Positions 10,910 through 22,138 of a stretch of 64,000 bases of DNA are shown here, piece by piece; position 1 is the first letter of the stretch; every line of letters starts with the position of its first letter. The DNA comes from Henricia sp. BOLD:AAB3569 (lineage: Eukaryota; Echinodermata; Asteroidea; Spinulosida; Echinasteridae): NCBI GenBank assembly GCA_037783545.1, contig JBBELK010001208.1, positions 124,001 to 188,000 of the forward strand, given 5' to 3'. The notes below the pieces were generated by a model, which saw only the letters and a list, made by a program, of their open reading frames with translations, made no database searches and was not told the DNA's origin. The translations under genes and the position numbers were made by a program.

Positions 10910-13423
10910 ACGACAGTCCGAAGGACTGAGCATGCGCACGACTCAGGAGTACACCAAAGAGGTGTGTACAGACAGCCACGGTTTGCGTGAGCAGTCAGGA
11001 AGCCCCAACCCAGTTTTCCCTAAACTTTGAAATTGCTCTGCCATTTCCCTGCGAAAGTCTGTAATTTTTTTAGGACAAGTGCGCAATATAAAGAGTTTGG
11101 AGCATGCAAAATTTGAAGTTCGTCGGAACATTTTTCGACCTCCAAATTTGCCGACGTTTGGACCACACTTTGACCAAATTGCCGATCCAAACTGGGCTGC
11201 GTCGACGACAGTCCGAAGGACTGAGCATGCGCACGACTCAGGAGTACACCAAAGAGGTGTGTACAGACAGCCACGGTTTGCGTGAGCAGTCAGGAAGCCC
11301 CAACCCAGTTTTCCCTAAACTTTGAAATTTATCTGCCATTTCCCGGCGAAAGTCTGTCAATTTTTTAGGACAAGTGCGCAATATAGAGAGTTTGGAGCAT
11401 GCAAAATTTGAAGTTCGTCGGAACATTTTTCGACCTCCAAATGTGCCGACGTTTGGACCACACTTTGACCAAATTGCCGAGCCAAACTGGGCTGCGTCAA
11501 CGACAGTCCGAAGGACTGAGCATGCGCACGACTCAGGAGTACACCAAAGATGTGTGTACAGACAGCCACGGTTTGCGTGAGCAGTCAGGAAGCACCAACC
11601 CAGTTTTCCCTAAACTTTGAAATTTCTCTGCCATTTCCCGGCGAAAGTCTGTCAATTTTTTAGGACAAGTGCGCAATATAGAGAGTTTGGAGCATGCAAA
11701 ATTTGAAGTTCGTCGCAACATTTTTCGACCTCCAAATTTGCCGACGTTTGGACCACACTTTGACCAAATTGCCGAGCCAAACTGGGCTGCGTCAACGACA
11801 GTCCGAAGGACTGAGCATGCGCACGACTCAGGAGTACACCAAAGAGGTGTGTACAGACAGCCACGGTTTGCGTGAGCAGTCAGGAAGCCCCAACCCAGTT
11901 TTCCCTAAACTTTGAAATTTCTCTGCCATTTCCCGACGAAAGTCTGTCAATTTTTTAGGACAAGTGCGCAATATAGAGAGTTTGGAGCATGCAAAATTTG
12001 AAGTTCGTCGGAACATTTTTCGACCTCCAAATTTGCCGACGTTTGGACCACACTTTGACCAAATTGCCGAGCCGAACTGGGCTGCGTCAACGGCAGTCCG
12101 AAGGACTGAGCATGCGCACGACTCAGGAGTACACCAAAGAGGTGTGTACAGACAGCCACGGTTTGCGTGAGCAGTCAGGAAGCCCCAACCCAGTTTTCCC
12201 TAAACTTTGAAATTTCTCTGCCATTTCCCGGCGAAAGTCTGTCAATTTTTTAGGACAAGTGCGCAATATAGAGAGTTTGGAGCATGCACAATTTGAAGTT
12301 CGTCGGAACATTTTTCCACCTCCAAATTTGCCGACGTTTGGACCACACTTTGACAAAATTGCCGAGCCAAACTGGAATGCGTCAACGACAGTCCGAAGGA
12401 CTGAGCATGCGCACGACTCAGGAGTACACCAAAGAGGTGTGTACAGACAGCCACGGTTTGCGTGAGCAGTCAGGAAGCCCCAACCCAGTTTTCCCTAAAC
12501 TTTGAAATTTCTCTGCCATTTCCGGGGCAAAGGCTGTCAATTTTTTAGGACTAGTGCGCAATATAAAGAGAGTTTGGAGCATGCAAAATTTGAAGTTCGT
12601 CGGAACATTTTTCAACCTCCAAATTTGCCGACGTTTGGACCACACTTTGACCAAATTGCCGAGCCAAATTGGGCTGCGTCAACGACAGTCCGAAGGACTG
12701 AGCATGCGCACGACTCAGGAGTACACCAAAGAGGTGTGTACAGACAGCCACGGTGTGCGTGAGCAGTCAGGAAGCCCCAACCCAGTTTTCCCTAAACTTT
12801 GAAATTTCTCTGCCATTTCCCAGCGAAAGTCTGTCAATTTTTCAGGAGAAGTGCGCAATATAGAGAGTTTGGAGCATGCAAAATTTGAAGTTCGTCGGAA
12901 AATTTTTCGACCTCCAAATTTGCCGACGTTTGGACCACACTTTGACCAAATTGCCTAGAAAAACTGGGCTGCGTCAACGACAGTCCGAAGGACTGAGCAT
13001 GCGCACGACTCAGGAGTACACCAAAGAGGTGTGTACAGACAGCCACGGTTTGCGTGAGCAGTCAGGAAGGCCCAACCCAGTTTTCCCTAAACTTTGAAAT
13101 TTCTCTGCCATTTCCCGGCGAAAGTCTGTCAATTGTTTAGGACAAGTGCGCAATATAGAGAGTTTGGAGCATGCAAAATTTGAAGTTCGTCGGAACATTT
13201 TTCGACCTCCAAATTTGACGACGTTTGGACCACACTTTGACCAAATTGCCTAGAAAAACTGGGCTGCGTCAACGACAGTCCGAAGGACTGAGCATGCGCA
13301 CGACTCAGGAGTACACCAAAGAGGTGTGTACAGACAGCCACGGTTTGCGTGAGCAGTCAGGAAGGCCCAACCCAGTTTTCCCTAAACTTTGAAATTTCTC
13401 TGCCATTTCCCGGCGAAAGTCTG

Positions 13424-14013
13424 TCAATTGTTTAGGACAAGTGCGCAATATAGAGAGTTTGGAGCATGCAAAATTTGAAGTTCGTCGGAACATTTTTTGA
13501 CCTCCAAATTTGCCGACGTTTGGACCACACTTTGACCAAATTGCCGAGCCAAAATGGGCTGCGTCAACGACAGTCCGAAGGACTGAGCATGCGCACGACT
13601 CAGGAGTACACCAAAGAGGTGTGTACAGACAGCCACGGTTTGCGTGAGCAGTCAGGAAGCCCCAACCCAGTTTTCCCTAAACTTTGAAATTTCTCTGCCA
13701 TTTCCCGGCGAAAGTCTGTCAATTGTTTAGGACAAGTGCGCAATATAGAGAGTTTGGAGCATGCAAAATTTGAAGTTCGTCGGAACATTTTTTGACCTCC
13801 AAATTTGCCGACGTTTGGACCACACTTTGACCAAATTGCCGAGCCAAAATGGGCTGCGTCAACGACAGTCCGAAGGACTGAGCATGCGCACGACTCAGGA
13901 GTACACCAAAGAGGTGTGTACAGACAGTCACGGTTTGCGTGAGCAGTCAGGAAGCCCCAACCCAGTTTTCCCTAAACTTTGAAATTTCTCTGCCATTTCC
14001 CGGCGAAAGTCTG
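13424..14013. repeat. Near-identical monomer doublet
   Basis: Two adjacent 295-bp copies share private variants (ATTTTTTGACC, AAAATGGGCTG, CAATTGTTTAGG) and differ at only about one base. The preceding pair (about 12834-13423) likewise shares the private TTGCCTAGAAAAACTGG variant. This is local one-monomer homogenisation. Confidence 0.8.
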
Positions 14014-14463
14014 TCAATTTTTTAGGACAAGTGCGCAATATAGAGAGTTTGGAGCATGCAAAATTTGAAGTTCGTCGGAACATTTTTCGACCTCCAAATT
14101 TGCCGACGTTTGGACCACACTTTGACCAAATTGCCGAGCCAAACTGGGCTGCGTCAACGACAGTCCGAAGGACTGAGCATGCGCACGACTCAGGAGTACA
14201 CCAAAGAGGTGTACAGACAGCCACGGTTTGCGTGAGCAGTCAGGAAGCCCCAACCCAGTTTTCCCTAAACTTTGAAATTTCTCTTCCATTTCCCGGCGAA
14301 AGTCTGTCATTTTTTTTAGGACAAGTGCGCAATATAGAGAGTTTGGAGCATGCAAAATTTGAAGTTCGTCAGAACCTTTTTTTGACCTCCAAATTTGCCG
14401 ACGTTTGGACCACACTTTGACCAAATTGCCGAGCCAAATTGGGCTGCGTCAACAACAGTCCGA

Positions 14464-14476
14464 AGGACTGAGCATG
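14464..14476. repeat. Target-site duplication, left copy
   Basis: AGGACTGAGCATG, 13 bp, is part of the satellite monomer and is repeated perfectly at 14767-14779 on the other side of the SINE. This is the direct sign of target-primed insertion. Confidence 0.95.
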
Positions 14477-14494
14477 TTGTTGTTGTTGTTGTTG
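14477..14494 (-). repeat. (CAA)6 tail of the SINE
   Basis: Six TTG units on the plus strand, directly against the left target-site duplication. A simple-repeat 3' tail is usual for tRNA SINEs mobilised by a LINE. The clean tail and perfect duplication suggest a fairly young insertion. Confidence 0.9.
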
Positions 14495-14699
14495 TATATT
14501 TTATGGCATCTTCGGCAACTAAGGCCCTTTATGCCATCAACTATACGGTTTTAGCTTTAACTATACTATATTATCAACTTGAGATGACGAAGAAGGAGTT
14601 GCAGTTTTAGAAGTGGGAGGAAAACCCCCAGAGAAATGCCCCAGGGGAAAACCCACGCGGTCAAGTAGGGACTGCAAACCCAATCCACATACACGCCCC

Positions 14700-14710
14700 G
14701 GATTCGAACC
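14700..14710 (-). promoter_or_regulatory. Pol III B box of the SINE
   Basis: Minus strand GGTTCGAATCC, a perfect match to the GGTTCGANTCC consensus of tRNA and tRNA-derived SINE internal promoters. Confidence 0.93.
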
Positions 14711-14742
14711 CGGGACCCCAGAGGTGAAAGGCGAGGAAAGAA

Positions 14743-14753
14743 CCCGTACGCCA
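14743..14753 (-). promoter_or_regulatory. Pol III A box of the SINE
   Basis: Minus strand TGGCGTACGGG matches 9 of 11 positions of TGGCNNAGTGG. It starts 13 nt inside the SINE 5' end and 43 nt before the B box, normal tRNA-like spacing. The two mismatches mean promoter strength is uncertain. Confidence 0.75.
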
Positions 14754-14766
14754 ACCCGACCGCCCC

Positions 14767-14779
14767 AGGACTGAGCATG
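14767..14779. repeat. Target-site duplication, right copy
   Basis: AGGACTGAGCATG, identical to 14464-14476. It keeps only the right arm of the monomer dyad; the left side of the insertion keeps the whole dyad. Confidence 0.95.
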
Positions 14780-16191
14780 CGCCCGACTCAGGAGTACACC
14801 AAAGAGGTGTGTACAGACAGCCACGGTTTGCGTGAGCAGTCAGGAAGCCCCAACCCAGTTTTCCCTAAACTTTGAAATTTTTCTGCCATTTCCCGGCAAA
14901 AGTCTGTCAATTTTTTAGGACAAGTGCGCAATATAGAGAGTTTGGAGCATGCAAAATTTGAAGTTCGTCGGAACATTTTTCGACCTCCAAATTTGCCGAC
15001 GTTTCGACCACACTTTGACCAAATTGCCGAGCCAAACTGGGCTGCGTCAACGACAGTCCGAAGGACTGAGCATGCGCACGACTCAGGAGTACACCAAAGA
15101 GGTGTGTACAGACAGCCACGGTTTGCGTGAGCAGTCAGGAAGCCCCAACCCAGTTTTCACTAAACTTTGAAATTTCTCTGCCATTTCCCGGCGAAAGTCT
15201 GTCAATTTTTTAAGACAAGTGCGCAATATAGAGAGTTTGGAGCATGCAAAATTTGAAGTTCGTCGGAACATTTTTCGACCTCCAAATTTGCCGACGTTTG
15301 GACCACACTTTGACCAAATTGCCGAGCCAAACTGGGCTGCGTCAACGACAGTCCGAAGGACTGAGCATGCTCACGACTCAGAAGTACACCAAAGAGGTGT
15401 GTACAGACAGCCACGGTTTGCGTGAGCAGTCAGGAAGCCCCAACCCAGTTTTCCCTAAACTTTGAAATTTCTCTGCCATTTCTCGGCGAAAGTCTGTCAA
15501 TTGTTTAGGACAAGTGCGCAATATAGAGAGTTTGGAGCATGCAAAATTTGAAGTTCGTCGGAACATTTTTCGACCTCCAAATTTGCCGACGTTTGGACCA
15601 CACTTTGACCAAATTGCCGAGCCAAACTGGGCTGCGTCAACGACAGTCCAAAGGACTGAGCATGCGCACGACTCAGGAGTACACCAAAGAGGTGTGTACA
15701 GACAGCCACGATGTGCGTGAGCAGTCAGGAAGCCCCAACCCAGTTTTCCCTAAACTTTGAAATTTCTCTGCCATTTCCCGGCGAAAGGTTGTCAATTTTT
15801 TAGGACAAGTGCGCAATATAGAGAATTTGGAGCATGCAATATTTGAAGTTCGTCGGAACATTTTTCGACCTCCAAATTTGCCGACGTTTGGACCATACTT
15901 TGACCAAATTGCCGAGCCAAACTAGGCTGCGTCAACGACAGTCCGAAGGACTGAGCATGCGCACGACTCAGGAGTACACCAAAGAGGTGTGTACAGACAG
16001 CCACGGTTTGCGTGAGCAGTCAGGAAGCCCCAACCCAGTTTTCCCTGAACTTTGAAATTTCTCTGCCATTTCCCGGCGAAAGTTTGTCAATTTTTTAGGA
16101 CAAGTGCGCAATATAGAGAGTTTGGAGCATGCAATATTTGAAGTTCGTCGGAACATTTTTCGACCTCCAAATTTGCCGACGTTTGGACCAT

Positions 16192-17723
16192 ACTTTGACC
16201 AAATTGCCGAGCCAAACTGGGCTGCGTCAACGACAGTCCGAAGGACTGAGCATGCGCACGACTCAGGAGTACACCAAAGAGGTGTGTACAGACAGCCACG
16301 GTTTGCGTGAGCAGTCAGGAAGCCCCAACCCAGTTTTCCCTAAACTTTGAAATTTCTCTGCCATTTCCCGGCGAAAGTCTGTCAATTTTTTAGGACAAGT
16401 GCGCAATATAGAGAGTTTGGAGCATGCAAAATTTGAAGTTCGTCGGAACATTTTTCGACCTCCAAATTTGCCGACGTTTGGACCACACTTTGACCAAATT
16501 GCCGAGCCAAACTGGGCTGCGTCAACGACAGTCCGAAGGACTGAGCATGCGCACGACTCAGAAGTACACCAAAGAGGTGTGTACAGACAGCCACGGTTTG
16601 CGTGAGCAGTCAGGAAGCCCCAACCCAGTTTTCCCTAAACTTTGAAATTTCTCTGCCATTTCCCGGCGAAAGTCTGTCAATTGTTTAGGACAAGTGCGCA
16701 ATATAGAGAGTTTGGAGCATGCAAAATTTGAAGTTCGTCGGAACATTTTTCGACCTCCAAATTTGCCGACGTTTGGACCACACTTTGACCAAATTGCCGA
16801 GCCAAACTGGGCTGCGTCAACGACAGTCGGAAGGACTGAGCATGCGCACGACTCAGGAGTACACCAAAGAGGTGTGTACAGACAGCCACGGTTTGTGTGA
16901 ACAGTCAGGAAGCCCCAACCCAGTTTTCCCTAAACTGTGAAATGTCTCTGCCATTTTCCGGCGAAAGTCTGTCATTTTTTTAGGACAAGTGCGCAATATA
17001 GAGAGTTTCGAGCATGCAAAATTTGAAGTTCGTCGGAACATTTTTCGACCTCCAACCTGGCCGACGTTTGGACCACACTTTGACCAAATTGCCGAGCCAA
17101 ACTGGGCTGCGTCAACGACAGTCCGAAGGACTGAGCATGCGCACGACTCAGGAGTACACCAAAGAGGTGTTTACAGACAGCCACGGTTTGCGTGAGCAGT
17201 CAGGAAGCCCCAACCCAGTTTTCACTAAACTTTGAAATTTCTCTTCCATTTCCCGGCGAAAGTCTGTCATTTGTTTAGGACAAGTGCGCAATATAGAGAG
17301 TTTGGAGCATGCAAAATTTGAAGTTCGTCGGAACATTTTTCGACCTTCAAATTTGCCGACGTTTGGACCACACTTTGACCAAGTTGCCGAGCCAAACTGG
17401 GTTGCGTCAACGACAGTCCGAAGGACTGAGCATGCCCACGACTCAGGAGTACACCAAAGAGGTGTGTACAGACAGCCACGGTTTGCGTGAGCAGTCAGGA
17501 AGCCCCAACCCAGTTTTCCCTGAACTTTGAAATTTCTCTGCCATTTCCCGGCGAAATTTTGTCAATTTTTTAGGACAAGTGCGCAATATAGAGAGTTTGG
17601 AGGATGCAATATTTGAAGTTCGTCGGAACATTTTTCGACCTCCAAATTTGCCGACGTTTGGACCATACTTTGACCAAATTGCCGAGCCAAACTAGGCTGC
17701 GTCAACGACAGTCCGAAGGACTG
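16192..17723. repeat. Seven-monomer (2065-bp) repeat, copy 1
   Basis: Matches 18257-19788 at an offset of 2065 bp (7 x 295), with the same order of variant monomers, including the distinctive TCCAACCTGGCCGACG copy near 17054/19119. Few substitutions separate them. Confidence 0.8.
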
Positions 17724-18256
17724 GGCATGCGCACGACTCAGAAGTACACCAAAGAGGTGTGTACAGACAGCCACGGTTTGCGTGAGCAGTCAGGAAGCCC
17801 CAACCCAGTTTTCCCTAAACTTTGAAATTTCTCTGCCATTTCCCGGCGAAAGTCTGTCAATTGTTTAGGACAAGTGCGCAATATAGAGAGTTTGGAGCAT
17901 GCAAAATTTGAAGTTCGTCGGAACATTTTTCGACCTCCAAATTTGCCGACGTTTGGACCACACTTTGACCAAATTGCCGAGCCAAACTGGGCTGCGTCAA
18001 CGACAGTCGGAAGGACTGAGCATGCGCACGACTCAGGAGTACACCAAAGAGGTGTGTACAGACAGCCACGGTTTGTGTGAACAGTCAGGAAGCCCCAACC
18101 CAGTTTTCCCTAAACTGTGAAATGTCTCTGCCATTTTCCGGCGAAAGTCTGTCAATTTTTTAGGACAAGTGCGCAATATAGAGAGTTTCGAGCATGCAAA
18201 ATTTGAAGTTCGTCGGAACATTTTTCGACCTCCAAATTTGCCGACGTTTGGACCAC

Positions 18257-19788
18257 ACTTTGACCAAATTGCCGAGCCAAACTGGGCTGCGTCAACGACA
18301 GTCCGAAGGACTGAGCATGCGCACGACTCAGGAGTACACCAAAGAGGTGTGTACAGACAGCCACGGTTTGCGTGAGCAGTCAGGAAGCCCCAACCCAGTT
18401 TTCCCTAAACTTTGAAATTTCTCTGCCATTTCCCGGCGAAAGTCTGTCAATTTTTTAGGACAAGTGCGCAATATAGAGAGTTTGGAGCATGCAAAATTTG
18501 AAGTTCGTCGGAACATTTTTCGACCTCCAAATTTGCCGACGTTTGGACCACACTTTGACCAAATTGCCGAGCCAAACTGGGCTGCGTCAACGACAGTCCG
18601 AAGGACTGAGCATGCGCACGACTCAGAAGTACACCAAAGAGGTGTGTACAGACAGCCACGGTTTGCGTGAGCAGTCAGGAAGCCCCAACCCAGTTTTCCC
18701 TAAACTTTGAAATTTCTCTGCCATTTCCCGGCGAAAGTCTGTCAATTGTTTAGGACAAGTGCGCAATATAGAGAGTTTGGAGCATGCAAAATTTGAAGTT
18801 CGTCGGAACATTTTTCGACCTCCAAATTTGCCGACGTTTGGACCACACTTTGACCAAATTGCCGAGCCAAACTGGGCTGCGTCAACGACAGTCGGAAGGA
18901 CTGAGCATGCGCACGACTCAGGAGTACACCAAAGAGGTGTGTACAGACAGCCACGGTTTGTGTGAACAGTCAGGAAGCCCCAACCCAGTTTTCCCTAAAC
19001 TGTGAAATGTCTCTGCCATTTTCCGGCGAAAGTCTGTCATTTTTTTAGGACAAGTGCGCAATATAGAGAGTTTCGAGCATGCAAAATTTGAAGTTCGTCG
19101 GAACATTTTTCGACCTCCAACCTGGCCGACGTTTGGACCACACTTTGACCAAATTGCCGAGCCAAACTGGGCTGCGTCAACGACAGTCCGAAGGACTGAG
19201 CATGCGCACGACTCAGGAGTACACCAAAGAGGTGTTTACAGACAGCCACGGTTTGCGTGAGCAGTCAGGAAGCCCCAACCCAGTTTTCACTAAACTTTGA
19301 AATTTCTCTTCCATTTCCCGGCGAAAGTCTGTCATTTGTTTAGGACAAGTGCGCAATATAGAGAGTTTGGAGCATGCAAAATTTGAAGTTCGTCGGAACA
19401 TTTTTCGACCTTCAAATTTGCCGACGTTTGGACCACACTTTGACCAAGTTGGCGAGCCAAACTGGGTTGCGTCAACGACAGTCCGAAGGACTGAGCATGC
19501 GCACGACTCAGGAGTACACCAAAGAGGTGTGTACAGACAGCCACGGTTTGCGTGAGCAGTCAGGAAGCCCCAACCCAGTTTTCCCTGAACTTTGAAATTT
19601 CTCTGCCATTTCCCGGCGAAATTTTGTCAATTTTTTAGGACAAGTGCGCAATATAGAGAGTTTGGAGGATGCAATATTTGAAGTTCGTCGGAACATTTTT
19701 CGACCTCCAAATTTGCCGACGTTTGGACCATACTTTGACCAAATTGCCGAGCCAAACTAGGCTGCGTCAACGACAGTCCGAAGGACTG
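18257..19788. repeat. Seven-monomer (2065-bp) repeat, copy 2
   Basis: Second copy of 16192-17723. The right end is set by a GGGCATGC/GAGCATGC difference (17724 versus 19789). Confidence 0.8.
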
Positions 19789-20881
19789 AGCATGCGCACG
19801 ACTCAGGAGTACACCAAAGAGGTGTGTACAGACAGCCACGGTTTGCGTGAGCAGTCAGGAAGCCCCAACCCAGTTTTCCCTAAATTTTGAAATTTCTCTG
19901 CCATTTCCCGGCGAAAGTCTGTCAATTTTTTAGGACAAGTGCGCAATATAGAGAGTTTGGAGCATGCAAAATTTGAAGTTCGTCGGAACATTTTTCGACC
20001 TCCAAATTTGCCGACGTTTGGACCACACTTTGACCAAATTGCCGAGCCAAACTGGGCTGCGTCAACGACAGTCCGAAGGACTGGGCATGCGCACGACTCA
20101 GAAGTACACCAAAGAGGTGTGTACAGACAGCCACGGTTTGCGTGAGCAGTCAGGAAGCCCCAACCCAGTTTTCCCTAAACTTTGAAATTTCTCTGCCATT
20201 TCCCGGCGAAAGTCTGTCAATTGTTTAGGACAAGTGCGCAATATAGAGAGTTTGGAGCATGCAAAATTTGAAGTTCGTCGGAACATTTTTCGACCTCCAA
20301 ATTTGCCGACGTTTGGACCACACTTTGACCAAATTGCCGAGCCAAACTGGGCTGCGTCAACGACAGTCGGAAGGACTGAGCATGCGCACGACTCAGGAGT
20401 ACACCAAAGAGGTGTGTACAGACAGCCACGGTTTGTGTGAACAGTCAGGAAGCCCCAACCCAGTTTTCCCTAAACTGTGAAATGTCTCTGCCATTTTCCG
20501 GCGAAAGTCTGTCAATTTTTTAGGACAAGTGCGCAATATAGAGAGTTTCGAGCATGCAAAATTTGAAGTTCGTCGGAACATTTTTCGACCTCCAAATTTG
20601 CCGACGTTTGGACCACACTTTGACCAAATTGCCGAGCCAAACTGGGCTGCGTCAACGACAGTCCGAAGGACTGAGCATGCGCACGACTCAGAAGTACACC
20701 AAAGAGGTGTGTACAGACAGCCACGGTTTGCGTGAGCAGTCAGGAAGCCCCAACCCAGTTTTCCCTAAACTTTGAAATTTCTCTGCCATTTCCCGGCGAA
20801 AGTCTGTCAATTGTTTAGGACAAGTGCGCAATATAGAGAGTTTGGAGCATGCAAAATTTGAAGTTCGTTGGAACATTTTTC
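19484..20881. repeat. Nine-monomer-offset (2655-bp) repeat, copy 1
   Basis: Near-identical to 22139-23536 at an offset of 2655 bp (9 x 295). The left edge is a TCCGAAGG/TCGGAAGG difference. Beyond the right edge the best match switches to an offset of 2065 bp, which indicates that this copy gained an extra 590-bp dimer. Confidence 0.8.
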
Positions 20882-22003
20882 GACCTCCAAATTTGCCGAC
20901 GTTTGGACCACACTTTGACCAAATTGCCGAGCCAAACTGGGCTGCGTCAACGACAGTCGGAAGGACTGAGCATGCGCACGACTCAGGAGTACACCAAAGA
21001 GGTGTGTACAGACAGCCACGGTTTGTGTGAACAGTCAGGAAGCCCCAACCCAGTTTTCCCTAAACTGTGAAATGTCTCTGCCATTTTCCGGCGAAAGTCT
21101 GTCAATTTTTTAGGACAAGTGCGCAATATAGAGAGTTTCGAGCATGCAAAATTTGAAGTTCGTCGGAACATTTTTCGACCTCCAAATTTGCCGACGTTTG
21201 GACCACACTTTGACCAAATTGCCGAGCCAAACTGGGCTGCGTCAACGACAGTCCGAAGGACTGAGCATGCGCACGACTCAGAAGTACACCAAAGAGGTGT
21301 GTACAGACAGCCACGGTTTGCGTGAGCAGTCAGGAAGCCCCAACCCAGTTTTCCCTAAACTTTGAAATTTCTCTGCCATTTCCCGGCGAAAGTCTGTCAA
21401 TTGTTTAGGACAAGTGCGCAATATAGAGAGTTTGGAGCATGCAAAATTTGAAGTTCGTTGGAACATTTTTCAACCTCCAAATTTGCCGACGTTTGGACCA
21501 CACTTTGACCAAATTGCCGAGCCAAACTGGGCTGCGTCAACGACAGTCGGAAGGACTGAGCATGCGCACGACTCAGGAGTACACCAAAGAGGTGTGTACA
21601 GACAGCCACGGTTTGTGTGAACAGTCAGGAAGCCCCAACCCAGTTTTTCCTAAACTGTGAAATGTCTCTGCCATTTTCCGGCGAAAGTCTGTCAATTTTT
21701 TAGGACAAGTGCGCAATATAAAGAGTTTCGAGCATGCAAAATTTGAAGTTCGTCGGAACATTTTTCGACCTCCAAATTTGCCGACGTTTGGACCACACTT
21801 TGACCAAATTGCCGAGCCAAACTGGGCTGCGTCAACGACAGTCCGAAGGACTGAGCATGCGCACGACTCAGAAGTACACCAAAGAGGTGTGTACAGACAG
21901 CCACGGTTTGCGTGAGCAGTCAGGAAGCCCCAACCCAGTTTTCCCTAAACTTTGAAATTTCTCTGCCATTTCCCGGCGAAAGTCTGTCAATTGTTTAGGA
22001 CAA
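20234..22003. repeat. Three 590-bp dimers
   Basis: Two monomer types alternate: one with CAATTGTTTAGG, GTCGGAAGG and TGTGTGAACAG; the other with TTTCGAGCATGC and CTCAGAAGTAC. Three AB pairs follow each other (about 20234, 20824 and 21414), giving a true dimeric period inside the 295-bp array. Confidence 0.8.
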
Positions 22004-22138
22004 GTGCGCAATATAGAGAGTTTGGAGCATGCAAAATTTGAAGTTCGTCGGAACATTTTTCGACCTCCAAATTTGCCGACGTTTGGACCACACTTTGACC
22101 AAATTGCCGAGCCAAACTGGGCTGCGTCAACGACAGTC

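Larger units (their letters stand above)
1..14463. repeat. Satellite array, left segment (295-bp monomers)
   Basis: Uninterrupted head-to-tail tandem array with a basic period of 295 bp: the GAGCAGTCAGG landmark occurs at 1, 296, 590, and so on. About 49 monomers lie here. Monomers differ by scattered substitutions and a few short indels. Many copies in the first 7 kb carry CACGGTGTGCG at the monomer end, where later copies mostly carry CACGGTTTGCG. No inverted copies are present. No gene, RNA gene or promoter was recognised. The segment stops where the SINE target site begins. Confidence 0.98.
14477..14766 (-). mobile_element. tRNA-derived SINE inserted in the satellite
   Basis: A 290-bp non-satellite insertion. 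On the minus strand it begins GGGGCGGTCGGG with a tRNA-like head holding a Pol III A box (14743-14753) and a perfect B box (14700-14710). A central GC-rich block follows (about 14614-14656, with GGGTTTTCCCC and GGTTTTCCTCCCAC), then an AT-richer 3' part ending in a (CAA)6 tail. Flanking 13-bp direct repeats are perfect. SINEs encode no protein and depend on a partner LINE for mobilisation; none is in the window. The central block resembles conserved SINE domains of marine invertebrates as I recall them, but the family was not identified. The insertion appears once and has not been amplified with the array. Confidence 0.93.

Noticed and set aside
14477-14494. Stand-alone TTG microsatellite
   Set aside because: It is the 3' tail of the SINE, directly abutting the target-site duplication.
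14690-14766. Functional tRNA gene on the minus strand
   Set aside because: The B box is perfect, but the acceptor ends do not pair well, the A box has mismatches, and the head continues into a SINE body with a tail and target-site duplication.
14395-14824. Short open frames across the SINE on both strands
   Set aside because: They mix satellite and SINE sequence and have no recognisable product; SINEs are non-coding.
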